Origin: Adineta steineri
Taxonomy: Eukaryota > Rotifera > Eurotatoria > Adinetida > Adinetidae
Reading direction: 5' to 3'
Assembly: GCA_905250115.1 (NCBI GenBank)
Contig: CAJNOI010000088.1
Location: 323,618 to 387,617, forward strand
Length of the DNA stretch: 64,000 bases
Position 1 is the first letter of the stretch. Each line of letters begins with the position of its first letter. The notes below the pieces were generated by a model that was given only the letters and a program-made list of their open reading frames with translations, did no database searches and was not told the origin of the DNA. The position numbers and the translations under genes are program-made. This document shows positions 1 to 18,019 of this stretch, piece after piece.

Positions 1-336
1 AGTTTAATGTTAGTCGGCGGATTCTATGTTCGAAATTTACCACATTGGTTAGGTGTATGGGGAAAATGGGTATCATTTTTCAAATATTCTTATGATGCAT
101 GTCTTCAACTACAATTCAATGGTCGACATCATTATAAATGTGTAGATGGATCATATGTACCTTTATGTCGAAATAATTCTAATGGTACATTTGCTAGTGA
201 AGAGGCATTACAATATTTTGATATAGGTCTCAGTATTGGTCTCAACTTCTTAGTACTTTTTGGAATGTTTGTTGGCTTTCGGTTTCTTGCATATCTTTCA
301 TTACGATTTATAAAAAATAATTCTGGCCGTACATAA
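1..336 (+). CDS. ABCG (White-type) half-transporter, C-terminal part
   Basis: The reading frame is open from base 1 and ends in TAA at 334-336, so only the 3' end of the gene is present. The peptide carries a GGFYVRN stretch followed by W-rich and Y-rich residues (WVSFFKYSYDACLQLQF), an extracellular loop with several Cys and N-glycosylation sites (NNS, NGT), and a last hydrophobic helix ending FRFLAYLSLRF. This order (last extracellular loop, final transmembrane helix, short basic tail) is the signature of the White/Scarlet/ABCG2 subfamily of half-transporters, which pair as dimers and move pigment precursors, sterols or xenobiotics. The ATP-binding cassette lies upstream, outside the window. 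The gene converges with the next one on the minus strand, about 400 bp away. The substrate cannot be told from this fragment. Confidence 0.8.
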   Translation, partial: SLMLVGGFYVRNLPHWLGVWGKWVSFFKYSYDACLQLQFNGRHHYKCVDGSYVPLCRNNSNGTFASEEALQYFDIGLSIGLNFLVLFGMFVGFRFLAYLSLRFIKNNSGRT

Positions 337-732
337 TTGTAAAGCGTATACTTTTTCTTTTGCTTACATGTATCATAAAATTTCATTTTTTTCAATATAA
401 ACTCAAAATATATGTAAATATCTTATGATATGGCTATAGTCAAGTTGACCTGATTATTGTTTACTTTCATTTACTCTTATATATATAAGGTTATGTTTTT
501 GTACACTTCTCCTTTAACTTATTTTTTGTTTATCATTTATCAGTGTCGTACTAGATAATGAATAACGATTAAAATATAGTTTATGTCGATTTTTGATATA
601 TGAGAATTGCACATTCCATTCGTTTTTACAACGTCTGTAAAACAAATCAAGTGTTAACCTTTAGCTTAGAAAAAAAATAAACGGGTTTATTCGAAGAAAA
701 CAAACCCGATCGATAAAAAAAATAAAAAATGT
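337..732. other. Intergenic, between convergent 3' ends
   Basis: This AT-rich spacer separates the 3' ends of the ABCG gene and the minus-strand membrane protein. It contains A/T runs and AATAAA-like polyadenylation motifs (for example AAAAAATAAA near 670-680). I see no coding signal in it. Confidence 0.6.
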
Positions 733-2057
733 TTAAAAATCGAGCCAAGCTTCTTTATTAGTTGAACTTAATAATTGCATATGTGTTTGATTAGCTACAA
801 GTATGGTTCCATATTGATCAATAAATTCAAATTTTGTAGGTCTATAAATATTTGTAAATAATTGACCAAGTACATCACCATTTAAATCTTTAATTTCCAT
901 CATTAAATCATCGTATAATGAATAATAACGATGAAATGGATCAAGTAATATTGGTAATTGTGGAATATCGCTTTCGAAATTATGTCGTGATACAGCCCAA
1001 CCTTCTTGTCGTTGTACATTTGCTTGTTTATTACCATGCCATAAAACAAGAATATTTTGACAAGCAACACCAAGAAAATATGGTGCACCTAAATATGCAC
1101 TTGGGCATGTATGAACTGAACCATGTGTTATTGATCCATCATTATCGACTAATGACATACGACACTAAAAACAAATAAATAATTGAACTATATAAAAAAA
1201 ATATATAGAGTAATAACATACTGAATGATCTTGTGGATCTAATTGTGTATAGATAATTTGATGTTGTGTTGTATTTGTTTCAAATTTTGTCCAACGTTCA
1301 TTTATTAAATAATCATCATCATGTTCATTAATAGTAATACCTGTTCGTCGATCCGAACTAAAAAATAATCGTTCACCTGAGTGTGTATTCACAAGCATAT
1401 GTTCAAGATTACGATTAGCATGATCTGTCCATGGATATTGTAAAATATTTTTTGTCAATAAATTTTTATTAAGACGTTCAATAGGACTAATTTTTAATTC
1501 GTTTTCAACCCAATTACGTGTTACTTCAAGACAACGAAGACCATCTTGTAAATTATGACATGAACAATGATGATTTGTTTTACATGATTGAAGACAACGT
1601 GAATGACTTGGAATACAATGTGATGGATTTAATGTAGAACGAATAAATGATGCTGGGCATACACAATGATGTGAATTACTTGTTTTTACACAAGCTACCC
1701 ATGGATCTACCTAGAAAAAGAGATAGTTAGATTGTTATATATATATATAATATTGAAATCAATTTAATTTTGACATACATGATCTTTAGATGATAATCCT
1801 AAACTAGATTCGATTCGTTCGTCTAATAATTGACGGCATGTATTTCGTCGTGTAACTGTGATAACAAGAAGTGCCGTACCAATAATAAGAAGTGATACCA
1901 ATAAAATTGGATAAAGATATGATGTCAATCGTAATAAACGAGGTTTAAGTAAATGTTTATCATCATTATAATCATTATCGACATGCATTTGTAATTTTTT
2001 ATCACCAGAAGACGACGACGGAGCAGGAGGAGGAGAAACGTTTGAATCCGAGGTCAT
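733..2057 (-). CDS. Unrecognised single-pass membrane protein with Cys-rich ectodomain
   Basis: I do not recognise this gene. Three exons read in phase: 2057-1779, 1710-1222 and 1164-733, with introns of 68 and 57 nt bounded by GTATGT...TAG. The product is about 399 residues. A Pro/Ser-rich N-terminus (residues 1-40) precedes one strong hydrophobic segment near 46-67 (PILLVSLLIIGTALLVITV), then an Arg-rich edge and a region of about 60 residues dense in Cys and His (SNSHHCVCP, SCKTNHHCSCH). The remainder is probably extracellular; near the C-terminus it has DLMMEIKDLNGDVLGQLF followed by short beta-like stretches. The layout suggests a type II membrane protein. An in-frame ATG lies upstream at 2120, but the Met at 2057 is preferred because the added segment looks like leader sequence. 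The substrate and partners are unknown. Confidence 0.7.
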
Positions 2058-5000
2058 TGTAAACGACTGATATACACACACTTGATACGAATCGATACAA
2101 GAGAAAAATGAAATAAACAAATCTTTTGATATGCATTTAAATAGTATATAATAGAAGAAGAGCGACAGAGAGAGAATTATAGACTATTTTGAAAATATAC
2201 ATAGAGAATCAACACAAAAGATGTTAACTGTTTACTAGATGAAATCCAGTTGTAAGTTAAATCGATAGAAGAAGAAGAAGAAGATAACAAAGAAAAAACG
2301 CGTGTTTCATATATTTACATACAAGATCGATATAACTGGAACTAATTAATAAATGTATGCTATTTATAAAAGAATAATCGATTCAATGAGTTCCATATTT
2401 TATCAAAGTAGAATTTAATTTTATTGACTAAATATTTAATACTCCAATCGTTGTGTTAATAAGGCAAACTTTAATAATAATTTATGACGTCATTCAAAAC
2501 AAAAAAAACTAATATATATTTTTTGCCTACGTGCTTCTCTTTTAAAAAGAATAGTCAATCAATATTCTAGTCATTGTTTATTTATATAAATTAAAGCATA
2601 AATAACCGACATTTTGTTTCTGATATAAATATAAGTCTTAATATTATGAATTTCCATTTAAACTAATCATTTAGTTATTCACTGTCTTTTCTTTTTCTTA
2701 TCTAAGCTTATTACACAACATTATTTCTGATTGAAACAAAGACTTAATTATTATGATAGTTTATAGACAACTAACGAATTCATGAGAATGTAAAATAGAT
2801 GCTAATCGAAACGCATGAACAATCATTACATGACTTGTCAAACATATAAGATTGCTTAGGTTTCATATGGTGTTTCCATATGTTCGCTGTCAATAATTCG
2901 TCGAGATACAAACGGATCTCGTCATCGTATTATAATATATATATATATCTATACAAATACATTTATTCGAATTGAAAATGGAAAATAATGTTAAGATGAC
3001 AGATGAGAAAAAGAAATGTCGAGGTATTATTGATAGTCATTTGCAGAGAAATGAGAGATATCAGAAAATAAGACGATGGATGACTTTTTACACGTCTTAT
3101 TTCCGCTATCAGCAGCAATAGCAGTATTAGAAGAAATAATAATATGTATGTAACGAGTACTGTTGATTTGTTTATTCGAATCTATTGCTCTCTCTGTCTC
3201 TATGTCCTTCCTTTTTTTTCTTCTTCTTCTCTTCATCAAACAGAGATAGATCTGGATCAGTAGATGATACATGTGTATCTCTACATATATGCATGATAGT
3301 TGTATGCTCAGTTGATAATATTTCGCGATTGACATTTTCTTTGCTCACATGCTTCTCTTTTTTTTCTCTTCTATTAATATATATATACATATATCTAGAT
3401 ACAACGATTTATTGATTCGTTGATATCTCTGTTTCTTTTACTGTTGTTCTTGTCACTGTTAACGACGACAATGATTAATCATCTTGGTGAAGCAATAGGA
3501 CCTTTGTTTTACTGAACAGTTGTCATTCTTGTTATTATCCCTGCGGCAAATAGTTTAGCGTTATAGTCTCATTGTGACTATATGAAATATCGGAAAAAAA
3601 GAATCGTAAAATGTCAAGCTTCCCTTGATTCCTCTCCTTTTTTTTTTTCTTTTACTTAAAGTATAAAGCCTTTGGGTGTTTCACGTTCACATTCAAATGA
3701 TGACAGATGACGATCGTCAAGGAATAGTAAATATTACGAAAAAAATTATCTTTTTCCTTTTTTTTTTTTGTATTCCTTTTATCCGTTCTATCTTTTTGAC
3801 ACATTGAAAATGTGCATCTACGTTAATCAGTTGAAAGATACTATTATGCTCGAGAGTTCGTCAAGGTAGTACCGGAAAGAAAAACGACATTAACATCATT
3901 GTACATTTGTCTTCATTTATTTTTTCTTTGTATAAAATTCTATTCATTAAAAAAACTGTGACCTCGTTATAGGGAATATTCAATGCAATCATTTCCCACA
4001 AGTAGAATTGTCTCAAGGAGTCATTATTTCAAGTTACAAACAGATGCATCAACAAAACGTGACTATGTCATACTTAGTAGTGTTTTCTAATGCTTGTGCT
4101 TTTCTTCTCTTTTTTTTTCTTCATCGTCTTATCTTTCTCGCTCTTTTACTTAATAGTTATTCTACCATTACATCAGCCAAACGAATGATGATGTTTTAGT
4201 AAATAGTTAGAGATTATCTTTTCTAGTAAAAACTTTCATGTTCATTTAAGAAAAATATGTCAGTATTAAAAACGTATGTACTTTCATCTTTTTATTTTCA
4301 GCTTTCTTTTTTGCTTTTATATTAGCTCGTATTTTTGTTGTCTTAATAGACGGATTGATTGCTCGTTCATCATGCTGAATATTGATGATTAGAAACAGAG
4401 AAAAGAAGAAAGGGGAAAAAAAGCGGAAAGAAAGTAAAGATTACTTAGTTTATCGATCGAGTGTTCGACTCTTGATGTCTTCTTCTTTTTTTTTTTCTCT
4501 TTTTTCTATATTTCCTAATTAATAACGAGATGCAGATTCGATCTTCTTGTCTACACTACGACTGACTTTAGATTGTCTGTTGTGCAAATGTAAAGAAGTT
4601 ATATTATCCAGTAGAGAAAGAGAGCATAAGTTCTTTGACCGAGACAATGAGTAAACATAGATAGGATTGGTAAGGTCATACATGGATAATAGCTTATGTC
4701 ACTTAATGTTCATTTCTTCATATAAATATCCATCTGGCCATTTTTACTATCTAGTCTGACGTATTATTCTAGTTTCATATTGGCGACAACTGTTGATGTT
4801 TACTTGACATATTCTTTCTACCATCACTATCTCAAACATCGTTTAGAAAGATAAAAAAATCCGCAGATGTAGAAACAATGAATTGATAGTGCTTCGGATA
4901 CTTTGATCAATGAAGAAGAAAATTGTATACAATTATTAAACAAATTGTAGTGTATATCATATAATCTTTCTTTTTTTATCTTCATATATTGTTAGACAAC

Positions 5001-6174
5001 ATTAGCTATTTTATTTTCAACAGCCATTATTTTAGTTTCATTTTAAATATTTGTTTTCCCGCAGTCATAATATTTTCTTGTAAAAAAAAGAATCCATGAA
5101 TATAATGTTAATATCCCGGATTTTTTTTTTCATTATCTTTTTATATATTAAGTAATAATAGTTACCTGTGTAACGTCATATAATAGAGCACATGTCAAAT
5201 AATAAAAAGGTTGCAGTAGAATAGCAACACAAATGTCGATGATAATGATACCCTCTTTCTCTCCCACGCTAATCGTCTTGATATGTGCCTATTCCGAAGA
5301 TATATTCTTTTCGTTTTTTAACGCCTAACAATCATTGCTCAAGTTCTATTATGAGATGAATATAACATCTTATAAGCGATTTACACTTCTCATCATTCAC
5401 TGACGATGAGATGAGATGAGATGAGATGAGATGAGATCGATCAAAAAGATAGAAGTAAACACGTAGTGTATGCATGCGCAAGATATTGGTAGCGCACTTG
5501 CTTGGCAGTTAGTGTCACTATCTATAGGAGCCGCAGGAAGACAGCAGGAGAGAAAGAACGTTACCAAATTGAGACAAAAAAAGCGAAAGAGAAGGAGAGA
5601 AGAGAAGAGAAGGAACGATAGAGAGAGACAGGAAGACAGAATACAGTGTGGAAGAAGCACAAAGAATTTCATTAGTGACAACGCGTAAGATGCGCGCTGC
5701 CAGTATTTATATGTAGGATCGAGAGCGATCGAGGAGAAAGCTATGGTATTGTTCGCATCTTCTCAAAAATGCGCAATTGTGCTTGCATGCGTTGATAATA
5801 ATAAGACGACGGGGACCGAAAACAAATCAAATGTAGCTATTATTTACTGCGGTTCATTTGTTTATGTTTTTGCAAAAGAGAATTCTGACTACTTCTTCTT
5901 TTTGCCTGCTCTCAACTTCCATTCAGGATTATATTAATAGGTTCTTCTAGTCTATTTCCCTTTTTCTTTCTTCTTCTTCTTCTTCCTCCTATTTATTATC
6001 ATCATTCTATTCAAGATAAAATAAATATAAAAAAAAAAGATGAACAACTAGATACCAATTTATTTTTCTTCTTCAAAGCATACCTTTGTATGTCGACATT
6101 TATAGAATTTATCTAGTGCCGGTCTGGCTATTAGTCTTTTGCATTTGCTATTACTATTATTTAACACCGTCCGC
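2058..6174. other. Long non-coding stretch between divergent genes
   Basis: About 4.1 kb separates the minus-strand membrane protein from the TRPC start. It is AT-rich with many poly-T/poly-A and CT-rich tracts and no frame showing coding character. A patch at about 5440-5830 is richer in G and C than its surroundings (GCGCAAG, GCGCACTTGC, AGCGATCGAGG), lies 350-700 bp upstream of the TRPC ATG, and is a reasonable place for its promoter or a 5' untranslated exon. The 5405-5437 microsatellite is listed separately. Confidence 0.6.
5405..5437. repeat. Pentanucleotide microsatellite (GATGA)n
   Basis: Six full copies of GATGA plus a partial copy run without interruption. Confidence 0.9.
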
Positions 6175-13484
<7,310 letters not shown>

Positions 13485-13999
13485 TCATATTTAATTGTTC
13501 TCTAATATAAAAAATTTTGCACATATTTATATTCTTCCGTACACCTCTTCGTTGTTTTCTTGTTATTCGTCGATGTTGTTTCAGATGATGTAAGTTTTAC
13601 ACGCTTAAGTGCTTATGGGCTGTAGCAATGCATGGCCGACTAGAGTACGATTTAAGGATACTTAGAAACTTTTGATCAAATATTTATTAACGATATGACA
13701 TTGCTAACATAGATTTTCTAGTCTCATATTGGCCTACTTTTTAATATCGCTGTGACATTGTTCAAGATTAACATATTCTATCTTATGTTTACAACTAAAA
13801 TGCATGTATTATAAATCCCAAAGCTTCAGTAAATATTAATAGTGCACTTTTTATTATTAACGAATTAGGAAATGGAGCTATGTGATAAAATTAGTTTCAT
13901 AATAGAAGTCAGCGAAAAAACGCATTTTTATTATATTAGATTACTTCATCTTCGATGTTTTATTTTCGATTAAGTTTTAATCTGAAATTTGTTTTTTAG

Positions 14000-14106
14000 G
14001 ATATCTTGGATTGTTACGTATGGGTCGTGCACCAATGGCTTCTCCTGATCCACTTTCCTTAACTTCGGACGAAAGTTGTCAGACTCCTGATCTCGAACTC
14101 CTATAA
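14000..14106 (+). CDS. TRPC: Probable alternative last exon of the TRPC gene
   Basis: A strong acceptor (GTTTTTTAG, ending 13999) opens a 107-nt frame that ends in TAA at 14104-14106 and encodes about 35 residues, including RMGRAPMASPDPLSL and DESCQTPDLELL. The acceptor is phase 1. Inside the annotated TRPC last exon there is a phase-1 donor at 13452/13453 (ACTACAG|GTGAAATA). Joining them skips the stop at 13482 and gives an isoform of about 1223 residues with a different C-terminus. I infer this from the splice signals and matching phase; no transcript evidence is available. It could instead be the main 3' end, with 13484 being the read-through (intron-retained) form. Confidence 0.5.
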
Positions 14107-14849
14107 CTTCAATCCGATGCTTGTATTTTCTTTGTGATATGACATTTTCTTCTAACAACAGTATATTATTGTTTAAATGTATATGCAACATATGATGCCT
14201 TAATTTTCCTCTATATACTATTTATATGTGTGCTGTGTTTCTCTCTCTCTCTTTTTTTCTTCTTCTCTTGTGAGTTGCCCATTATCAGATAATGTATCCA
14301 ATATTATAAGTATAGATCTAATATACATCTTATGTTGGCTTTTTCGTTCCTTTGATATTTGTATAGTGTTTTTTGTTTTCTTAAATTAACAAAAAAGATT
14401 ATTTTCAAAATAAGGTTAATTCATAAACTCAATTTCAATCCTTTCAAAATATTTCATCAACGTTTCCTCAATTGACTAATCAAAACGATGATAATCATCT
14501 ACTGTAATAATTCTAAAAAAAGAAGTGGCATCGATGATCTGTGATATACTAGTGTATTGACCTATATGAAATACATCGTACATTAAGTCTTTTAGAAACT
14601 ATTGCGCAGCTAGATTTGCAATATCCTCAAATAGATTATAATTAAAAAAAATTAGCTTCTTTTTCCGATTTATCTTCACATGATTTGTATCGAGGTCAAG
14701 ATGATTCTACTCGACACTCTATTTTAAAATGAATCTATTTTAGTAAAAATAATGTTTATATAATGAAAAAGTACGAAATAATTCCAAATATTAAATTCTT
14801 GTAGTTATAGATTTATTTCAAAAGAAAAGAATAATAATTATAACTGTTG
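14107..14849. other. Intergenic, 3' of TRPC
   Basis: AT-rich spacer with CT-rich tracts near 14238-14270. It probably holds the TRPC 3' untranslated region. I see no coding signal. Confidence 0.5.
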
Positions 14850-14994
14850 TTAACGTTTGGAATTTGTGGGATTTTGATATTGATGAAATATATCTATAAA
14901 AGGAAAAAGAATTCCAATTAATATAAATAAAATATATAGAATAGGATGTGTCCTTTCATATGGAAGTAATCGCTGTTTTTCTTTCACATTAGTT
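14850..14994 (-). CDS. Orphan coding-like exon with one membrane segment
   Basis: After an AG at 14995-14996 on the minus strand (ATGAAATAG), a frame of 48 codons runs to a TAA at 14852-14850. The peptide has a charged start (NVKEKQRLLPYERTHP), one hydrophobic stretch (ILYILFILIGILFPFIDIF) and a polar tail ending NPTNSKR. Codon choice looks like that of the real genes nearby, but no ATG is in frame, and the exon would need a phase-2 upstream partner that I could not find between here and the peptide gene at 15372. It could be the last exon of a small tail-anchored membrane protein, a relic, or chance. Confidence 0.3.
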
Positions 14995-15371
14995 CTATTT
15001 CATTGATATAATATAGATCAAGGCCAAAAAAATATATTATGATCTGGTTTGAAGAATTACTGAACCGAATTAAAAAAAAAGTTTATTATATTTTTTTTGC
15101 TCAAACAAAGAATATCGTGGTAGAGAAACTTTTGCGACTATAAACCATTCACACTGTTTTGTGCGTATGATTAAAAGTGTACATTTAAACGGGTTTTTTC
15201 AAAAGTCAATCTGCTTGGATATTGCTCTAATCAATACTAAGTTTCTGTCTTTCTTTAAATAAATCGATTACAAATGAATTGTCTAATGGAAGAATTAGCC
15301 GATAACTATGATATTTCACTTTACTATTAATATTCAACAGTCTCATATACGATGTACTACTAAGAAAACTT
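14995..15371. other. Short intergenic stretch
   Basis: AT-rich, with runs of A and T. It separates the orphan exon from the first secreted-peptide gene. No convincing donor or exon was found here on either strand. Confidence 0.4.
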
Positions 15372-15787
15372 TTAAGAATAATTCAAAATTTTTTGCTTCC
15401 TAATTCTTATTATACAACGATAACCTCGTAATGAATTACCATAGTCTGTATTGTATTCATCAGCAGAACGACGCCAAAGTTTCAATTGTTGAACTGTATC
15501 ATGATATAATTTCATCTTTTCAAATAGATAAAATTTATAAAAAACAAAAAAGTTATTTTTCAATCTTACTCGATCTACATGTCGATCAGGGCCATTATTC
15601 ATTACATGATACTTAATTGGACGTACTGGATCTGTTAAAATATCTTTTTTTTTTACATTGATAAAACATATCACATATATATAATACCTGATGAACCTCT
15701 ATACAGTTGGTAAGCATTACAAGATGAGAATATAATGACAAGGAGAATAGTAAGAGACAAAATGTAATATTGACGATTTTCTGCCAT
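15372..15787 (-). CDS. Small secreted precursor A (candidate neuropeptide-like gene)
   Basis: I do not recognise the family. Three exons (15787-15688, 15631-15570, 15515-15372) with introns of 56 and 54 nt give a 101-residue product. Residues 1-25 form a clear secretion signal (SLTILLVIIFSSCNA as hydrophobic core and cleavage region). Exon 1 ends in phase 1 and the split codon makes Asp; exon 2 adds 21 residues ending HVDR in phase 0; exon 3 starts MKLYHDTVQQLKLWRR and continues to a basic segment (RGYRCIIRIRKQ). The WRR could be a prohormone-convertase site. There is a single Cys after the signal and no obvious Gly-Lys-Arg amidation signal. The exon structure and the D..Q....WRR spacing match precursor B at 17637-18019, which is why I treat both as genes. 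Function is unknown. Confidence 0.6.
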
Positions 15788-17636
15788 TGATTTGTCGGAA
15801 AAGAATAGTAATGAATTTAGGATTTTCTAAATATGTTCTCTATTTAACATTAGTTTGTTTTCTAGACTAATAAATATGATTGACATTAATTAGTTTACAT
15901 TTTTCTTATTGCTTTTGACGTTTATATCGTCACGCAAACGTTTTTACACAAGAAAAAAGCATATTGAATTATGTAAAACCTTCATGTTTAATAACATGTG
16001 TCATGCAATATTATTTTGTGACAAATATATAAAACTGATAATTAAATTAACTATTTTTGAAGAAAAAGCAGAAGTTCTTTTCATGAATATTTAGCATATA
16101 GAAAAGTTATTTTAAGCATTTCAAAAGAAATGTACTTATTTTTTTCTATAATTAGTGCGTAGGATGTTTCAAAAATCTAATTCAATGAGGGTACTATACA
16201 AAATATTTGTTGAACTGTTCGAAAGATTGACATATTATTGGTTTTATATATAATAAATTATATAACACTTCCATCTTGAATTTAATTCTTTCAGATGAAG
16301 TCTGTAATAGATAGAACTACGTAAAATTTCTAATAATATCGAAGAAAATATGATGAAATGCTCATAATAGTTACTGTGATTATTTATACAATGTTTCATT
16401 CTTTTTCTTAGTCAGATGTTACACACAATGTATCATCTATTACTACTACTATTACTACTTAATCATTGATTACATAGTGCGATGCGTCTTATTAAAACAA
16501 TTAGAAGAGAAAGTTTTAATTTTCTTTGCTATCTGACGATTTCTGTCTCTTGATTTTCTTCGAGCTTGTGATCAGCGAGTTTGCGCTTCGAACTACTTGT
16601 TGATTATTGTCTCAAACTAGGTTTTAGATTCTCAAATAGCATATCAACGAATAAAGATCGTACAAGTCTTTCACAAAATGATTGCATGATGATATGACTT
16701 CGATTTTACTCAAAATCTGTATACTTACTCCGTCATCAGTAGCTCGGAGATTCAAAGTTCATTTCTCTCAATGAGCTCGCATCCTCTTTTGCATCAGTTT
16801 CTTTAAATAACATGCGAAGTATTCTAAATCTCCGATCACTTCCATATATAAAAGAACAGAGAGATGAGAACAAATACTAAAGAACGGAAAACTAGTCTGA
16901 GAGATCATTCACATCATCGTCAAAAGATGATGAAACGATTACTAAGAGCATTTATTAAAAGTTAACTCTCGATAGATGTGCCTATGTCAAAGAACTTTTC
17001 TAAGAAAACTGAACTATGCTGAATGTATTAAAACCGAAATTTGTCGTCAGTAACATTCTTGAGTTTGCATTCGGATTAAACATGTGGTACTAATCTATGT
17101 CTACGATTGGATCGGTTAAAAAATTCTATAAAAACCTAAATCAAACTGAATAATATTTATGAGAAACCTCAATAGACAACAACATTACAGATAATATTTT
17201 CTCCTCAAATGATTTCAGTTATATTTTAATCAACTAGTCAACGGATGAAACCTTAAAATTAACCCTTTGAGGCCCACTGTACTATATATAGTACACTTTT
17301 TTATTTTTTTAATAACTCGTGAACGCTTTTAGATATTTGACTGCGTTTTTTTTTAATTTTATAGAGAAAGTTACGGCGTGTAAGTCTAGGTGAAAATTAA
17401 AACTGTTACAAACTCATTTATGCAATGGACATGATTATAAGCTAAGATAGTAAAATAATTTATATCAAATGAAGCTATTCACTAGACAAGCCGTGGGCTT
17501 CAAAGGGTTAATAACCGAAAAGTTTAACAAAGAATAGATTCTATCATTCTCTTTGAAGAATTATTGAATTTGTATTAAAAATTAAAATTTAGCAATATGA
17601 TCGATATGATTTTATTGAATTCTATTAGAAAATCAT
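15788..17636. other. Spacer between the two secreted-precursor genes
   Basis: About 1.8 kb of AT-rich sequence that includes the piggyBac-like element at 17259-17511. The part from 16430 to 17110 is less simple in composition than its neighbours but shows no frame with sustained coding character. Confidence 0.5.
17259..17511. mobile_element. piggyBac-like MITE (253 bp incl. TTAA sites)
   Basis: The left end reads TTAACCCTTTGAGGCCCAC (17259-17277). The reverse complement of the right end (17493-17511) reads TTAACCCTTTGAAGCCCAC, with one mismatch. Flanking TTAA plus a terminus starting CCCTTT is the hallmark of piggyBac-type transposons. A palindrome (GTACTATATATAGTAC) sits just inside the left end. 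At 253 bp it has no room for a transposase, so it is a non-autonomous copy. Confidence 0.8.
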
Positions 17637-18019
17637 TTATTCTGGCACTTTACGTAAAAACCATTTATGAAGTAAAAAGTCGTATGTAAGAGTACGTGAT
17701 CGTCCTTTGTCTTTTTTCATTTTATCTGATCGTGAAGAAACTGATTTCGATTGACGACGCCATTTTGGATGATATTGTTCAATATCATCTTTAGCTAAAA
17801 TCTATAAAAAAAATTCTTTATTTAGTTTCAAATAAAAATTCAAATATATTTACTGTTAATAAATCATCATTGACAAATTCTTGTTGAGATAAATCTAAAT
17901 AAAAATAATATATATTTTCTAAGAAATTAATTTATATATTAATCGTTACCGATTGATAATGAAAGATTGATTGTAAGAAGAAATACAATAAATATGCTGG
18001 AAAATAATAGATATTTCAT
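17637..18019 (-). CDS. Small secreted precursor B (candidate neuropeptide-like gene)
   Basis: Three exons (18019-17950, 17894-17854, 17801-17637) with introns of 55 and 52 nt give 91 residues. Residues 1-22 are a classic signal peptide (MKYLLFSSIFIVFLLTINLS plus LS). Exon 1 ends in phase 1 and the split codon gives Asp, exon 2 is short (14 residues) and ends in phase 0, and exon 3 starts ILAKDDIEQYHPKWRRQ. Basic clusters (WRR, MKKDKGR) could be convertase sites and would release a C-terminal piece beginning SRTLTYDFLLHKWF. There are no Cys. Exon number, intron phases, and the ungapped positions of D6, Q9 and W14-R15-R16 of exon 3 match precursor A, 1.8 kb downstream on the same strand, which suggests a tandem duplication. 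I do not recognise a known hormone family. Confidence 0.65.

Noticed and set aside
132..395. Minus-strand open frame overlapping the ABCG tail
   Set aside because: It is the shadow of the ABCG exon; the plus-strand peptide has clear family motifs.
3027..3415. Several overlapping frames in both directions
   Set aside because: They consist of low-complexity Lys/Glu and Phe/Ser runs from CT-rich DNA, with no exon signals.
5397..5937. Open frames over the GC-richer patch upstream of TRPC
   Set aside because: The frames are basic or Leu/Ser-rich in both directions and partly driven by the GATGA microsatellite. A promoter or 5' untranslated exon fits better.
15372..18019. Assignment of the two secreted precursors to a named hormone family (parathyroid-like, insulin-like, PDF)
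   Set aside because: No diagnostic spacing of Cys or core residues matches; naming them would be invention.
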